Part shown: piece after piece, positions 32,368-39,990 of the stretch
Layout: each line of letters begins with the position of its first letter
Position numbering within the stretch: position 1 is the stretch's first letter
Virus record (IMG/VR): IMGVR_UViG_3300046777_002876
Span: 1-45,726 of that record
Source: a virus
Length of the DNA: 45,726 nt
Reading direction: 5' to 3' (one strand)
The notes under the pieces: generated by a model
Seen by the model: only the letters and a program-made list of their open reading frames with translations
Database searches by the model: none
Told to the model about the DNA's origin: nothing
Translations under genes and position numbers: made by a program

Positions 32368-33037
32368 AAGCCTTGTGTGCGTAGGGGGCTTTTTCCCCTA
32401 CGATTTTATCTAACACATCCGCATAAGCCACTATTTCATATTGAGCCCCCTTGCCTTTTCTAAGAGCGATAAAATGCAAGAGACCTTGCAGGCTAACTGT
32501 CCACACAAACGTAGTATAAATAGCTGGGGGTAGGATGTTACGCGCCTGTTCCCTACAAACGCCTGATTTCACCATATCCGTGTAGCAGCTATGAGCAAAA
32601 TAACATGCGGTTGTATAATGAATAAGGTGGTCATTGAGAACGTTGCTAACAACGGAAGCTTGCCTATTATCGATTGCTTGTGCCCTTAAATCACTGGGGA
32701 TGTAAAACTCAGCGTCTTCACTCAAATCCGTATATCGAAAACTTTTTTCGTTCCAGCTATCTTGAGATTCAGTAAAGCTACTAGCAACGGTATGTTTAAA
32801 CCATTGCCGACAGACAAACAAAGGTGCTTTTACCTTAAACTTAAAAACGGTAGAGCGTAAGGGGGAATAATGTTTATGTTTAATTAAATAGTTAATTAAC
32901 TTAATATCTTTTTCAGTTAAGTTAATAGATTCTCTATCAAATGAAGTTCGGGCATCGTTGACAATTGCCAGATCACCTCCCATAAAATCTACAAGCTTAA
33001 TATATGACTTACCATCATCCAAGGGATCATAAAACAT
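32342..33037 (-). CDS. thyX: flavin-dependent thymidylate synthase
   Basis: 231 residues from the ATG at 33037, which has GGAGG 8 nt upstream. Conserved points: FMGGDLAIVNDARTSF, HYSPLRSTVFKFKVKAPLFVCRQW, the signature region, SLQGLLHFIALR and QYEIVAYAD. The enzyme methylates dUMP to dTMP with folate and FAD. The signature is altered: the usual RHR is KHT, and about 8 extra residues separate it from WNEKSFRY. The gene follows dUTPase, which supplies dUMP. All four genes of this nucleotide cassette overlap or touch. Confidence 0.93.
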   Translation of the reverse strand: MFYDPLDDGKSYIKLVDFMGGDLAIVNDARTSFDRESINLTEKDIKLINYLIKHKHYSPLRSTVFKFKVKAPLFVCRQWFKHTVASSFTESQDSWNEKSFRYTDLSEDAEFYIPSDLRAQAIDNRQASVVSNVLNDHLIHYTTACYFAHSCYTDMVKSGVCREQARNILPPAIYTTFVWTVSLQGLLHFIALRKGKGAQYEIVAYADVLDKIVGEKAPYAHKAFNDNYIDV

Positions 33038-33038
33038 T

Positions 33039-33464
33039 TTAATTTCCTCCAGTAGAACCAAATCCGTTTAAACCCCGCACAGTGTCTTGTAAGACATCTA
33101 CAACCGTTACAGTCTCAAGACTAATAGGGCAAATTAAAAGTTGGGCAATTCTATCGCCTATGTTAACTACTTGCGTTATGTTACTAAGATTTCGCAGAAC
33201 AACCTGAACATCCCCCCTGTAATCAGAGTCAATTACTCCTATTCCGTTATGTACTACAAGACCTTTTTTTGTAGCTAAACCGCTTCGGCTGGCTATCTGC
33301 CCGTAGTAACCTAAAGGCACTGATATAGCGATATTAGTGGGTACGCACGCCCATTTACTTGGGCGTATAATAGTTCTAACAGCCGCATATAAATCTAACC
33401 CAGCGTCGGTTGCGTGTGCTCGTGTTGGTGCTGTTGCGTTTGTGCTTAATAACTTAATTTTCAT
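33039..33464 (-). CDS. dut: deoxyuridine triphosphatase
   Basis: 141 residues, normal for a trimeric dUTPase. All five motifs are visible: HATDAGLDLYA, GQIASRSGLATKKG, VVHNGIGVIDSDYRGDVQVV, DRIAQLLICP and GLNGFGSTGGN. It hydrolyses dUTP to dUMP, feeding ThyX and keeping uracil out of DNA. It overlaps the RNR small-subunit gene by 4 bp and is followed directly by thyX. Confidence 0.97.
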   Translation of the reverse strand: MKIKLLSTNATAPTRAHATDAGLDLYAAVRTIIRPSKWACVPTNIAISVPLGYYGQIASRSGLATKKGLVVHNGIGVIDSDYRGDVQVVLRNLSNITQVVNIGDRIAQLLICPISLETVTVVDVLQDTVRGLNGFGSTGGN

Positions 33465-34192
33465 GAATAGATAGCTAAGGATGTGTTGTTTGTTTCAAAA
33501 AAGGCTGGCATCACACTACGTTTGGTAGCTGATAACCCTTCGGCTTTTCCATTATTATATAATGAATAGCTAGTTTTCTGCCAGAAGTTTTTATCTAAAT
33601 ATTTATTCTCATTTGAGGTCAAGTCTTGTACCAACCAGTCTATAATGTTTTCTCTTAGTTTATTCAAGGCAGTCCCACGACGATAGTTCAGATCAAGACA
33701 GAGTTGTACATTGGTACTGACGTGTATATTTTCGTCCAATGAAATATCATTTGCGGTGGTTCTCATAGCAGAGCCACCGAGAAATCTAAACATCGGAAGA
33801 ATAACGAAAAAAATCGAAGATTCTAAAACTGCTGTCACTTGCAAGGGGGAGTACAAATCACCGAGCCTTGTAGCTTCTTTAATAAAACCTTGGACTTCCA
33901 TGTCAAGTTCGGCAGGTACAGGAAATACGGATCTAATATTATTTAAGGCAATATCATGTCTAACCTCGTCTTGAATGTTCGCTGACAACAATTCCTGGAT
34001 GGTTGGGTCAAATATTCTTTTTGAAAGTTCCTCTGATACCCACTCACCTACCGGTAGTTCGAGCAAAGACAGCGCGAGGGCGCGTTGTAACAACTTCTTA
34101 GAACCAGCTTGTATTATCTGCTGCTCAGTAGGTTTGATCGGTTGCCAATCCCGTTTTTTATTGATTAATTGTCTGTAAAAAGTTGTATCCAT
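33461..34192 (-). CDS. nrdB: ribonucleotide reductase small (R2-like) subunit
   Basis: 243 residues, shorter than usual (about 320-380). The ferritin-like ligand set is complete: Glu45, Glu76-x-x-His79, Glu124, Glu154-x-x-His157. The residue four after His79, where the radical Tyr normally sits, is Leu83. This suggests a class Ic-like Mn/Fe or other Tyr-independent cofactor. The first ligand is Glu instead of Asp, also as in class Ic. It starts 1 nt after the large subunit gene, so both should form the reductase. A non-RNR ferritin-like role is less likely given context. Confidence 0.85.
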   Translation of the reverse strand: MDTTFYRQLINKKRDWQPIKPTEQQIIQAGSKKLLQRALALSLLELPVGEWVSEELSKRIFDPTIQELLSANIQDEVRHDIALNNIRSVFPVPAELDMEVQGFIKEATRLGDLYSPLQVTAVLESSIFFVILPMFRFLGGSAMRTTANDISLDENIHVSTNVQLCLDLNYRRGTALNKLRENIIDWLVQDLTSNENKYLDKNFWQKTSYSLYNNGKAEGLSATKRSVMPAFFETNNTSLAIYS

Positions 34193-35536
34193 CTAACCCC
34201 CACAAGCCTCACAATAAGAGTCAGCAGCGGAACACGCTAACATAACCTGGCTTTTATCTAAAGCATCCTGGTTTACTGTTAGTCTGTAATAAGTTGTTTT
34301 AAGTGCGCTGGGCATAAATTCCTCAACAATCCATTTGTCAGTAATCTTGATATCGTTCCACAAATTAGCTGAAATAGAGTGTCCTAATCCAGTTTTATCC
34401 ATCATTGTTTGATAGGCGTTAAGTAGCCGCCATTGGGTGTCCCAGCCTACATTTTTAGCAATCTCTGTTTTTGGATGAAATTCATAAGTTTCAACACCAA
34501 ATAACTCGCTATCACGATCCACAAAATAATTCAACGGAGGTGATATTTCAGCGCTAGATGTAAAACCATCTGAATCAGTATAACGACGATGACAGTTGGC
34601 GGTCGGTGCTACAACAAAAGCTCTTTCCATTCCGTTAGCTGTCGCAACTTCAGCAGCAGACTGATAGGCTTTATTCAACCAGTAAGCAACAGACGTTGTG
34701 TCTTCAGTAAACCCGGCGTTAATAGCCTCTAAATCGACCACAAACTGCGAATAGGTTGTCTTGTGTATGGCTAGTAAGTTAGCCAATCCGATAACGCCAA
34801 GACCGACTTGCTTATCTTCACTTGGGGATAAATATTGTTTGTCACCTATTCCAGTGTTAGCGTGTAAGTCACACAGCCACTGCATATTAGCCATAAAAAC
34901 TAAAGGAAGCTCTGTTAAATCAGAACATTCACCCAGATTTACATGAGACAATAGACAAGTGCCTCGACTAGGGAGTAGTACCTCCAGGCAAACATTTGAA
35001 TATATTCTGTTACCTTTTTTATCATACTGCTTTTTGGCTAACCAAACGCTACCTTCATTTACTTTTTGGGCGATTAATGGGAGCAGAGGGTTGTTTTTAA
35101 CAGTTTCATCTACGTAAATAGCTTTTTTAGCCCAGGGTAAAAAATCAGGGGAAGCGTTTAAGAAATCTTGACAGTCTGGGTGATCATGATCTAAGAATAG
35201 AGTAACGGCACCGTTTTTAAAAGTACCTCCTCTGCGCAAAAGCTGGTTTAGTTCCGAATACATTTTTGCAAACGAAACGGCACCGCTGCTAACTAAGCCA
35301 TCAGAGTTTTGAATGTTAATTGGTCTTATCTTACTAAGATCAATAGCTACGCCAGCCGCATTTCTTAATCCGTGAGATACGAAGATCCAACTCTCTTCAA
35401 TACCATCTTTACCCTCCATGCTATCCTCTACTGAAAATACAGTGCAACTTGCGGGTAATTTTTTGGTTGGGTTTTTGAGCCAGCTTTTAACACGTCCAAC
35501 GACGGCTGCCTTGTTTGGTATATTTTGAATATTCAT
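34193..35536 (-). CDS. nrdA: compact ribonucleotide reductase large (R1) subunit
   Basis: 447 residues against about 750 in normal class I enzymes. Catalytic elements are present: first redox Cys31 (PASCTVFSV), SNVCLEVLLP with Asn181, Cys183 and Glu185, second Cys194 (GTCLLSHVNL), GLGVIGLANLL, the phosphate loop-like VAPTANCHRR, and a C-terminal CEAC pair (442/445). The ATP cone and the N-terminal helical domain are missing. Thus allosteric activity control should be absent. The gene heads the dNTP cassette (nrdA-nrdB-dut-thyX), with near-zero spacing throughout. Confidence 0.9.
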   Translation of the reverse strand: MNIQNIPNKAAVVGRVKSWLKNPTKKLPASCTVFSVEDSMEGKDGIEESWIFVSHGLRNAAGVAIDLSKIRPINIQNSDGLVSSGAVSFAKMYSELNQLLRRGGTFKNGAVTLFLDHDHPDCQDFLNASPDFLPWAKKAIYVDETVKNNPLLPLIAQKVNEGSVWLAKKQYDKKGNRIYSNVCLEVLLPSRGTCLLSHVNLGECSDLTELPLVFMANMQWLCDLHANTGIGDKQYLSPSEDKQVGLGVIGLANLLAIHKTTYSQFVVDLEAINAGFTEDTTSVAYWLNKAYQSAAEVATANGMERAFVVAPTANCHRRYTDSDGFTSSAEISPPLNYFVDRDSELFGVETYEFHPKTEIAKNVGWDTQWRLLNAYQTMMDKTGLGHSISANLWNDIKITDKWIVEEFMPSALKTTYYRLTVNQDALDKSQVMLACSAADSYCEACGG

Positions 35537-35539
35537 TAT

Positions 35540-35743
35540 TTAATTTAAAGTTGTAGGAGAATCAAAATCGGTAAATTCATGAGAGGAGATAATAACATCC
35601 TCAGAGTCTCCGTCGAGCTTATTTAAGGCATCCACGGCGGCAAGATCTATTAGTGCTTGGCGAAGATTGGCATAATCTGGTCTCGTGTCGGCAACATAGC
35701 GAATGGCATTTGCCATCCGTTCCGCCATATCTAAATTATTCAT
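35540..35743 (-). CDS. small helical hypothetical protein (67 aa)
   Basis: Helical first part (MAERMANAIRYVADTRPDYANLRQALIDLAAVDAL) and an acidic tail. No family recognised. It overlaps the end of the portal gene by 8 bp and precedes nrdA by 3 bp, so portal, this gene and the dNTP cassette appear to share a transcript. Confidence 0.6.
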   Translation of the reverse strand: MNNLDMAERMANAIRYVADTRPDYANLRQALIDLAAVDALNKLDGDSEDVIISSHEFTDFDSPTTLN

Positions 35744-36959
35744 TTGGAATGCTGTTATTTTTACTAATATTATTCTCAGCCTCTAGTTTCACAGTTCCGT
35801 TTGTTATTGCCTCGGTCTCAGCTTTTAGTTTATCTATCTGCGCCTGAACAAAAGCATCCGTGGGGTAAGTCGGTTTAAATTTTAAATTATATTCAGGTAA
35901 TCCAAGTTCTTGCGTAATCAAGTCAAAAATGACCGAATAAGCCGGAGCTACCTTAGTAGATTGATATCTAGCTATAATGTTGTTTAAGATGGCTAAATCA
36001 GCCTTTGTACCGTCGCTAAGACTACCTTGTGAGTGCATGCTGAGAACGATGGATTTCGGTAACCCCGTTTGAGCTACGAACCAGTCAATATTCTTCTCAA
36101 TAATATTATCAAGACCCCCATAATTCCGAGTAATAACAGTAGCATCCTCTTTATCCTTATCACTGAGTAAACCTCCCATATTTTTAATACCTTCCATCAG
36201 TTTATCTAGCCGTTGGCTAAATAAACTAGCCCCTTTTGTCACAATCTTTTGAGTTAATCCCGATATAGCCAAATGAAAGAATGAATGTTGTGCGATCATC
36301 TCAGCTACATTGCAGAATGTTTGCTCTAGTCTCATGTACTCATCTAATAACGGGGCTAATAAGGAGTCATCATGGATAAATGAATCTCTGTTGTACCCAG
36401 GTACTTTCGTTCCGTGGAGTTTAATCACCCTGGTCTTGTGGAGAACTCTCGATAAGGATAGCTGCTCAGCTTCGTTGCCGAACAATGAATACGTCCCCAT
36501 CATTGTGTTGGGCGACACCTCATCTATGTGTTTTAACGCCAACCACTTTAGCTTCCCAGGCTGTAATTCTTTTGACGTATCTTCTTGCCCCTCCATGCCT
36601 ATGATGACATAACAATTCCCCTCTAAATCGGCGGTTAGAAAGGCCGTCTGCCAAAAAGATTGCCAGTTAAAAGTCTCTAAGGGTCTGCCAATATATTGCA
36701 CATCTCTTAACCGTTTAATGACTTTTAACTCGTTGACATCCTCTTCACCAACATCCCCGAATAGACTAGGGAAGTAACGAGTAGCTTCGGATGAAAATAA
36801 GTCAATATAGTTTCTAAGGATGGCGTAACGCCTATAAGCCTCCACAAACTCAGATCGTTTGTAATTTAATGTTCCTGAACCTATTGAGTTCGGTTTATAG
36901 GAATAATCTAGATATGCATCCATTCTAGATTTGGTCTGTTCACTGGGTTTGTTAGGCAT
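35736..36959 (-). CDS. portal protein (DUF1073-type)
   Basis: 407 residues, near family length. Typical segments: EAYRRYAILRNYIDLF early, WQTAFLTADLEGNCYVIIG, KLKWLALKHIDEVSP, and the C-terminal WFVAQTGLPKSIVLSMHSQGSLSDGTKADL, which parallels the family's GLPxTxLxG...SDG motif. The C-terminus (QIDKLKAETEAI) is helical. Twelve copies form the DNA gateway of the capsid. Unusually it is separated from the capsid genes by the rightward clamp gene and non-coding RNAs, and it is upstream of the nucleotide cassette. Confidence 0.9.
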   Translation of the reverse strand: MPNKPSEQTKSRMDAYLDYSYKPNSIGSGTLNYKRSEFVEAYRRYAILRNYIDLFSSEATRYFPSLFGDVGEEDVNELKVIKRLRDVQYIGRPLETFNWQSFWQTAFLTADLEGNCYVIIGMEGQEDTSKELQPGKLKWLALKHIDEVSPNTMMGTYSLFGNEAEQLSLSRVLHKTRVIKLHGTKVPGYNRDSFIHDDSLLAPLLDEYMRLEQTFCNVAEMIAQHSFFHLAISGLTQKIVTKGASLFSQRLDKLMEGIKNMGGLLSDKDKEDATVITRNYGGLDNIIEKNIDWFVAQTGLPKSIVLSMHSQGSLSDGTKADLAILNNIIARYQSTKVAPAYSVIFDLITQELGLPEYNLKFKPTYPTDAFVQAQIDKLKAETEAITNGTVKLEAENNISKNNSIPNE

Positions 36960-36970
36960 TTTGTTTTGAG

Positions 36971-36988
36971 TAGCTTATTAATAAGCTA
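36971..36988. promoter_or_regulatory. 18-bp perfect palindrome between portal and clamp
   Basis: TAGCTTATTAATAAGCTA, fully self-complementary. It stands between divergent genes, 11 bp upstream of the clamp -35, so a bidirectional operator is plausible. It shares arms with 44-74. Confidence 0.5.
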
Positions 36989-36998
36989 ATTATAAATA

Positions 36999-37027
36999 TT
37001 GACACTTTGTTGAATATTTCGTAAGAT
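36999..37027 (+). promoter_or_regulatory. sigma70-type promoter for the clamp gene
   Basis: TTGACA, 17 bp, TAAGAT. The start codon lies 40 nt further on. Confidence 0.6.
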
Positions 37028-37067
37028 AATAAGCACAGGGACAAACTCTTTATAACCCTAAAACAAA

Positions 37068-38081
37068 ATGACTAATCCATATCTCAAAGTCTCGGTATCC
37101 GATTTCCGCTATGCCTTATCTTTAATCCCAACTCCCTTAGCCTCACAATCTGGTAATGTGGCTGGTTACAGATTAATATCCAAAGATAAAGGACTTACTA
37201 TTATGTCTTACAATTTAACAGCTTCTGGAAGTGCTTATGTCCAGGATGTGGATGGAACGGAGTTTGATATTGTTATCCCAGCTTCTTTGGTTAAAGTACT
37301 CACATTCGGAAGTAAAGACTTGCATCTAGAAATTGTCGGGAATCAACTAATCAACAAAAATAATAAAAACAAAATAGCCCTAATTAATACTGAAGATTGG
37401 TTAGAGGATATTGAGGTTACTGGGGATTCGGCCTACTTAGGTGATTTAGTAGACTCCCTAAAAATCGCGGCTGCCCTTGCTTGTACTGAACGTGAAGTTC
37501 TTAAGAGAATTAAGATCTCCCCTAACTCCTTGACAACGACTAACGGGCATGTGGCTTTTACTCTTGAGATCCCTACAGAGGCGCTCAGAGATGAATATTT
37601 GCCCGTTGCGGCTGTTCCTTATCTGAGCAAGCAGTGTGAAGCTATGTTTGGTGAGGATGGGAATATTAAAATCACAACCACGGACAGTGATGTAGTTGTC
37701 TTCGGTACCAACGCTGGCAACTACCCGCCTGTTGAGTCTCTGTTCCCCAAATCATTTAAGTTTACGGCTCAGATTGATACCACTAAAGCTTTAGCTATTT
37801 TGGCTCTTATTAAGGGGGTGGATGCTAATTCAGCAATAGATATCATTAACCAAGACAACAGGCTTTGTATCACATTCTCGAATGGTGTTGTTGATGTTTT
37901 AGAGGATGTCGGAGTAGAAGATTTAACGGGATGGGAAACGATCTCATTCTCTACCAAGTATTTAGCGCAGGCGTTAGCCGGTAGCGAGATCAAAACACTC
38001 AAACAAAATTCACCGACATCACCAGCTATCTTTGAATCCGAAGGTACTAAAATCTTGATCATGCCGATCATGAAAAGATAA
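37068..38081 (+). CDS. dnaN: DNA polymerase sliding clamp (DnaN-like)
   Basis: 337 residues, slightly shorter than cellular beta clamps (about 370). Matching features: VSDFRYALSLIP near the start, TNGHVAFTLE (cf. TDGHRLA), YLSKQCEAMFGEDGNIKITTTDSDVVVFG (strands of domain 2), GNYPPVESLFP (the NYPDYxxLIP-like turn), and the C-terminal ILIMPIMKR (cf. YLIMPMRL). It would tether a phage or host replicase to DNA. No polymerase is in the window. It is a single gene with its own promoter and a strong terminator. Confidence 0.85.
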   Translation: MTNPYLKVSVSDFRYALSLIPTPLASQSGNVAGYRLISKDKGLTIMSYNLTASGSAYVQDVDGTEFDIVIPASLVKVLTFGSKDLHLEIVGNQLINKNNKNKIALINTEDWLEDIEVTGDSAYLGDLVDSLKIAAALACTEREVLKRIKISPNSLTTTNGHVAFTLEIPTEALRDEYLPVAAVPYLSKQCEAMFGEDGNIKITTTDSDVVVFGTNAGNYPPVESLFPKSFKFTAQIDTTKALAILALIKGVDANSAIDIINQDNRLCITFSNGVVDVLEDVGVEDLTGWETISFSTKYLAQALAGSEIKTLKQNSPTSPAIFESEGTKILIMPIMKR

Positions 38082-38099
38082 ACCAAAAAGTTCAGTAAT

Positions 38100-38126
38100 T
38101 ACCCCGATAGATTCGGGGTTTTTTAT
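38100..38126 (+). terminator. terminator of the clamp gene
   Basis: ACCCCGA / TCGGGGT stem with a short loop, followed by TTTTTATT. AAAAGTTCAGTAATT lies directly before it. Confidence 0.9.
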
Positions 38127-38164
38127 TGCCATAATAAGGGAATAGAAAACAAACAACGGAGAGG

Positions 38165-38257
38165 ATGTCAAAAGTACCTTAGGTGATCCAGCGCAATCAA
38201 ACAATTAAAGATGTCATCCACCTGCTTGGTATAGAACCAAGTCAAGATAGACTTTAG
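38165..38257 (+). pseudogene. tiny ORF with in-frame TAG (30 codons)
   Basis: After a leader like that of 3615 (AGAAAACAAACAACGGAG) an ATG opens MSKVP, then TAG (38180-38182). The same frame continues as VIQRNQTIKDVIHLLGIEPSQDRL to a second TAG. The tail resembles DIKEYLSTLGVDPKQYR in the 104-aa protein at 14560. It is probably a broken small gene. Stop readthrough, or a start at the GTG after the stop, are alternatives. A bidirectional terminator follows 4 nt later. Confidence 0.4.
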
Positions 38258-38260
38258 ATA

Positions 38261-38302
38261 AAAAATACCCCTCTTAAAATCTAATTTAAGAGGGGTATTT
38301 TT
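38261..38302. terminator. bidirectional rho-independent terminator
   Basis: AAAAATACCCCTCTTAAA pairs with TTTAAGAGGGGTATTTTT. It ends the tiny rightward ORF and any leftward capsid transcript reaching this point. Confidence 0.95.
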
Positions 38303-38324
38303 GTAAGAAGGTACCAGTTTTAGC

Positions 38325-38402
38325 AAAAAGCACATTAAGCCTAGACCACTGAGGTCGTTAGCGCCGCATAGCGACGTTGTTCGGTACTTAATGTGCTTTC
38401 TT
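38325..38402 (-). ncRNA. small structured RNA (three-way junction) beside the capsid gene
   Basis: A leftward promoter (TTGGTG-N16-TATACT, 38436-38409) is followed at the expected start by a 13-bp closing stem, AAAGCACATTAAG / CTTAATGTGCTTT (38399-38387 with 38339-38327). Inside are two hairpins: CGTCGC-TAT-GCGGCG and GACC-TCAGT-GGTC. The 3' side of the closing stem is followed by a short T run (CTTTTTGC), so it can serve as terminator. No reading frame of note. It looks like an autonomous RNA of about 80 nt of unknown class. Confidence 0.55.
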
Positions 38403-38408
38403 AAAATC

Positions 38409-38436
38409 AGTATAGCACAGTTAATGACTCCACCAA
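38409..38436 (-). promoter_or_regulatory. promoter for the small RNA at 38325-38402
   Basis: -35 TTGGTG (or GTTGGT with 17 bp), 16 bp, -10 TATACT. It lies between the capsid stop and the RNA. A hairpin (CCAAGATT / AATCTTTGG with one bulge) just upstream may end the capsid transcript. Confidence 0.45.
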
Positions 38437-38465
38437 CCAAAGATTCGGTACCAAATCTTGGAGTT

Positions 38466-39425
38466 TTAAAGGGCTGTAGGGATATCAGCAAATTGCATAG
38501 CTTCAGGTTCATGAACGATAAGCTCAGAACAGCCAACATAAGCAGCTACTTTGAAGTTCATTGAACGTCTTTCTGGTTCTAGGTAGTTAGGTGCGAATCT
38601 AGCATAGCTAAGAACTTCGGAATCTTGTGGCATACAAACGATACGATCAAGGTTGCTACCAGCGGCTTTAACACCTTTAGCTTCTAAAATAGACGCTTTC
38701 GATTCGTTAACACCGATGATACCTTTAAGAGTACCACCAGCTTGAGTCCCAAAGATGTCCATAATAGCGTCATAAGCAGTCTTACCAGAATCGTTAGATT
38801 GGTAGGTAGTTTTTAGCTTAAGAGTGTGTTTGTAGCTAGTCATTACATAGCTAATGCCAGCGGATAGTTGGTTACGGTCTTGAACACCTCCTAAAAGGTT
38901 AACGAAGAAGTCGATGTGTTGCACCCAAGTAGCGGTGTTAGGGTTATAACTAGTCGCACTCAAGGGAACACCGTTAAGGTTGTATAGACCTTGACTACCA
39001 CGTTTCTTGTCACCAAAAAGAAGCAGGTCGTTTACACGTTGACGTAAGCCACGATCAACAGCTTTGATTCTTTGAGTCTGAAGACTACGCCCCGCTTTGG
39101 CTTCCCGAGCCAATTCGAGAATTGAGTAATGATAAGCAAGAGCAAAGTGATGAACTTTAAATTGTGCTTCGGCGATGGAAACGGATACAGTAGGAATATC
39201 ATCGGTCAAGTCACTAATTTCTTGAGCACGTCCTACAGATTCCATTACTTCTTCAGTGATGGCTGTGGTGCCTTCTTCTAGGACTGAAGGAGCTGGTAAA
39301 TACATACCGTTTTCAGCCCAAAGGTTAGCGTATTGTTGTTCCCAGATTTTAGGTAACTTTTGTTCTAACTCACGAGAGAAGAAATTAGCTGCCTGGTTAA
39401 TTGTGTGGGCGTCGAGTCTTTGCAT
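38466..39425 (-). CDS. major capsid protein (DUF2184-type)
   Basis: 319 residues, HK97-fold size. The sequence fits the DUF2184 encapsulating-protein family: SVSIAEAQFKVHHFALAYHYSILELAREAKAGRSLQTQRIKAVDRGLRQRVNDLLLFGD, later YVMTSYKHTLKLKTTYQ, and the C-terminal SMNFKVAAYVGCSELIVHEPEAM. It forms the capsid shell. It is the last of the leftward set protease/scaffold, cement and capsid (41343 to 38466), the usual order. Codon use is close to its neighbours. Confidence 0.92.
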   Translation of the reverse strand: MQRLDAHTINQAANFFSRELEQKLPKIWEQQYANLWAENGMYLPAPSVLEEGTTAITEEVMESVGRAQEISDLTDDIPTVSVSIAEAQFKVHHFALAYHYSILELAREAKAGRSLQTQRIKAVDRGLRQRVNDLLLFGDKKRGSQGLYNLNGVPLSATSYNPNTATWVQHIDFFVNLLGGVQDRNQLSAGISYVMTSYKHTLKLKTTYQSNDSGKTAYDAIMDIFGTQAGGTLKGIIGVNESKASILEAKGVKAAGSNLDRIVCMPQDSEVLSYARFAPNYLEPERRSMNFKVAAYVGCSELIVHEPEAMQFADIPTAL

Positions 39426-39447
39426 AGTTAATTTAATTCTCCGTTTG

Positions 39448-39990
39448 TTATACTAATAAAGTGGAAGGTAAGTCCAGTTCAATACGGACTAAACCACCAG
39501 CAAGTGCTGTATCAAGTACTCTGTATTGATCAGTTGTCAAGTTAATTTTTACTCCAGTTAAGGTGGTCTGATTACCAATCTTACCTTGGTTGGCGGGAGT
39601 AGCGGGGTCAGCAGCGATAGCTACCAAATCACCACGTTGAATAGCTGTGATAGTTTCTACCCAGTAAATGCCTTTGTAGGCATAAAACATGGGTTGTTTG
39701 GGAGGAATACCGCCGTTGCCGTAGTGTTGGTTTTCCCACAATCCTTGAATTGGCGCAAAACCGACAACAACGTCAGTAGCTGCGGAAGGTAATGTAAGCA
39801 ATCCAGGTAAGCCAGTTGCCACAGCGGCAGGGGATAAATCTTCAGTTACAAATCTACCGTAAGGGAGGTAGGTTGTGCCGTAGTTAACACACTCATCCTG
39901 TGTGTTGTGACCGTGGGTATAGTCTTGATAACTAGCTCTTTGTCCGGGGAAGGCTAAGGCTGGTTCATATTGTCTGCGTCCGATTGGCAT
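39448..39990 (-). CDS. capsid decoration / structural cement protein
   Basis: 180 residues with a Pro/Gly-rich N-terminus (YEPALAFPGQRASYQDYTHGHN) and the strand-rich segment GIYWVETITAIQRGDLVAIAADPATPANQGKIG. The latter resembles phage cement and decoration proteins that bind the outside of the capsid. Its place between the DUF2213 protease/scaffold and the capsid gene supports this. It has its own ribosome-binding site. Confidence 0.75.
   Translation of the reverse strand: MPIGRRQYEPALAFPGQRASYQDYTHGHNTQDECVNYGTTYLPYGRFVTEDLSPAAVATGLPGLLTLPSAATDVVVGFAPIQGLWENQHYGNGGIPPKQPMFYAYKGIYWVETITAIQRGDLVAIAADPATPANQGKIGNQTTLTGVKINLTTDQYRVLDTALAGGLVRIELDLPSTLLV

Noticed and set aside
38325-38402. tRNA, hammerhead ribozyme or CRISPR-repeat mimic
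   Set aside because: There is no anticodon or T-arm geometry, no CUGAUGA/GAAA pair, and no resemblance to cyanobacterial CRISPR repeats known to me.
38019-38539. Minus-strand frames across the clamp end, terminators and capsid end
   Set aside because: They run through two strong terminators and structured RNA and overlap real genes, so they are not credible genes.
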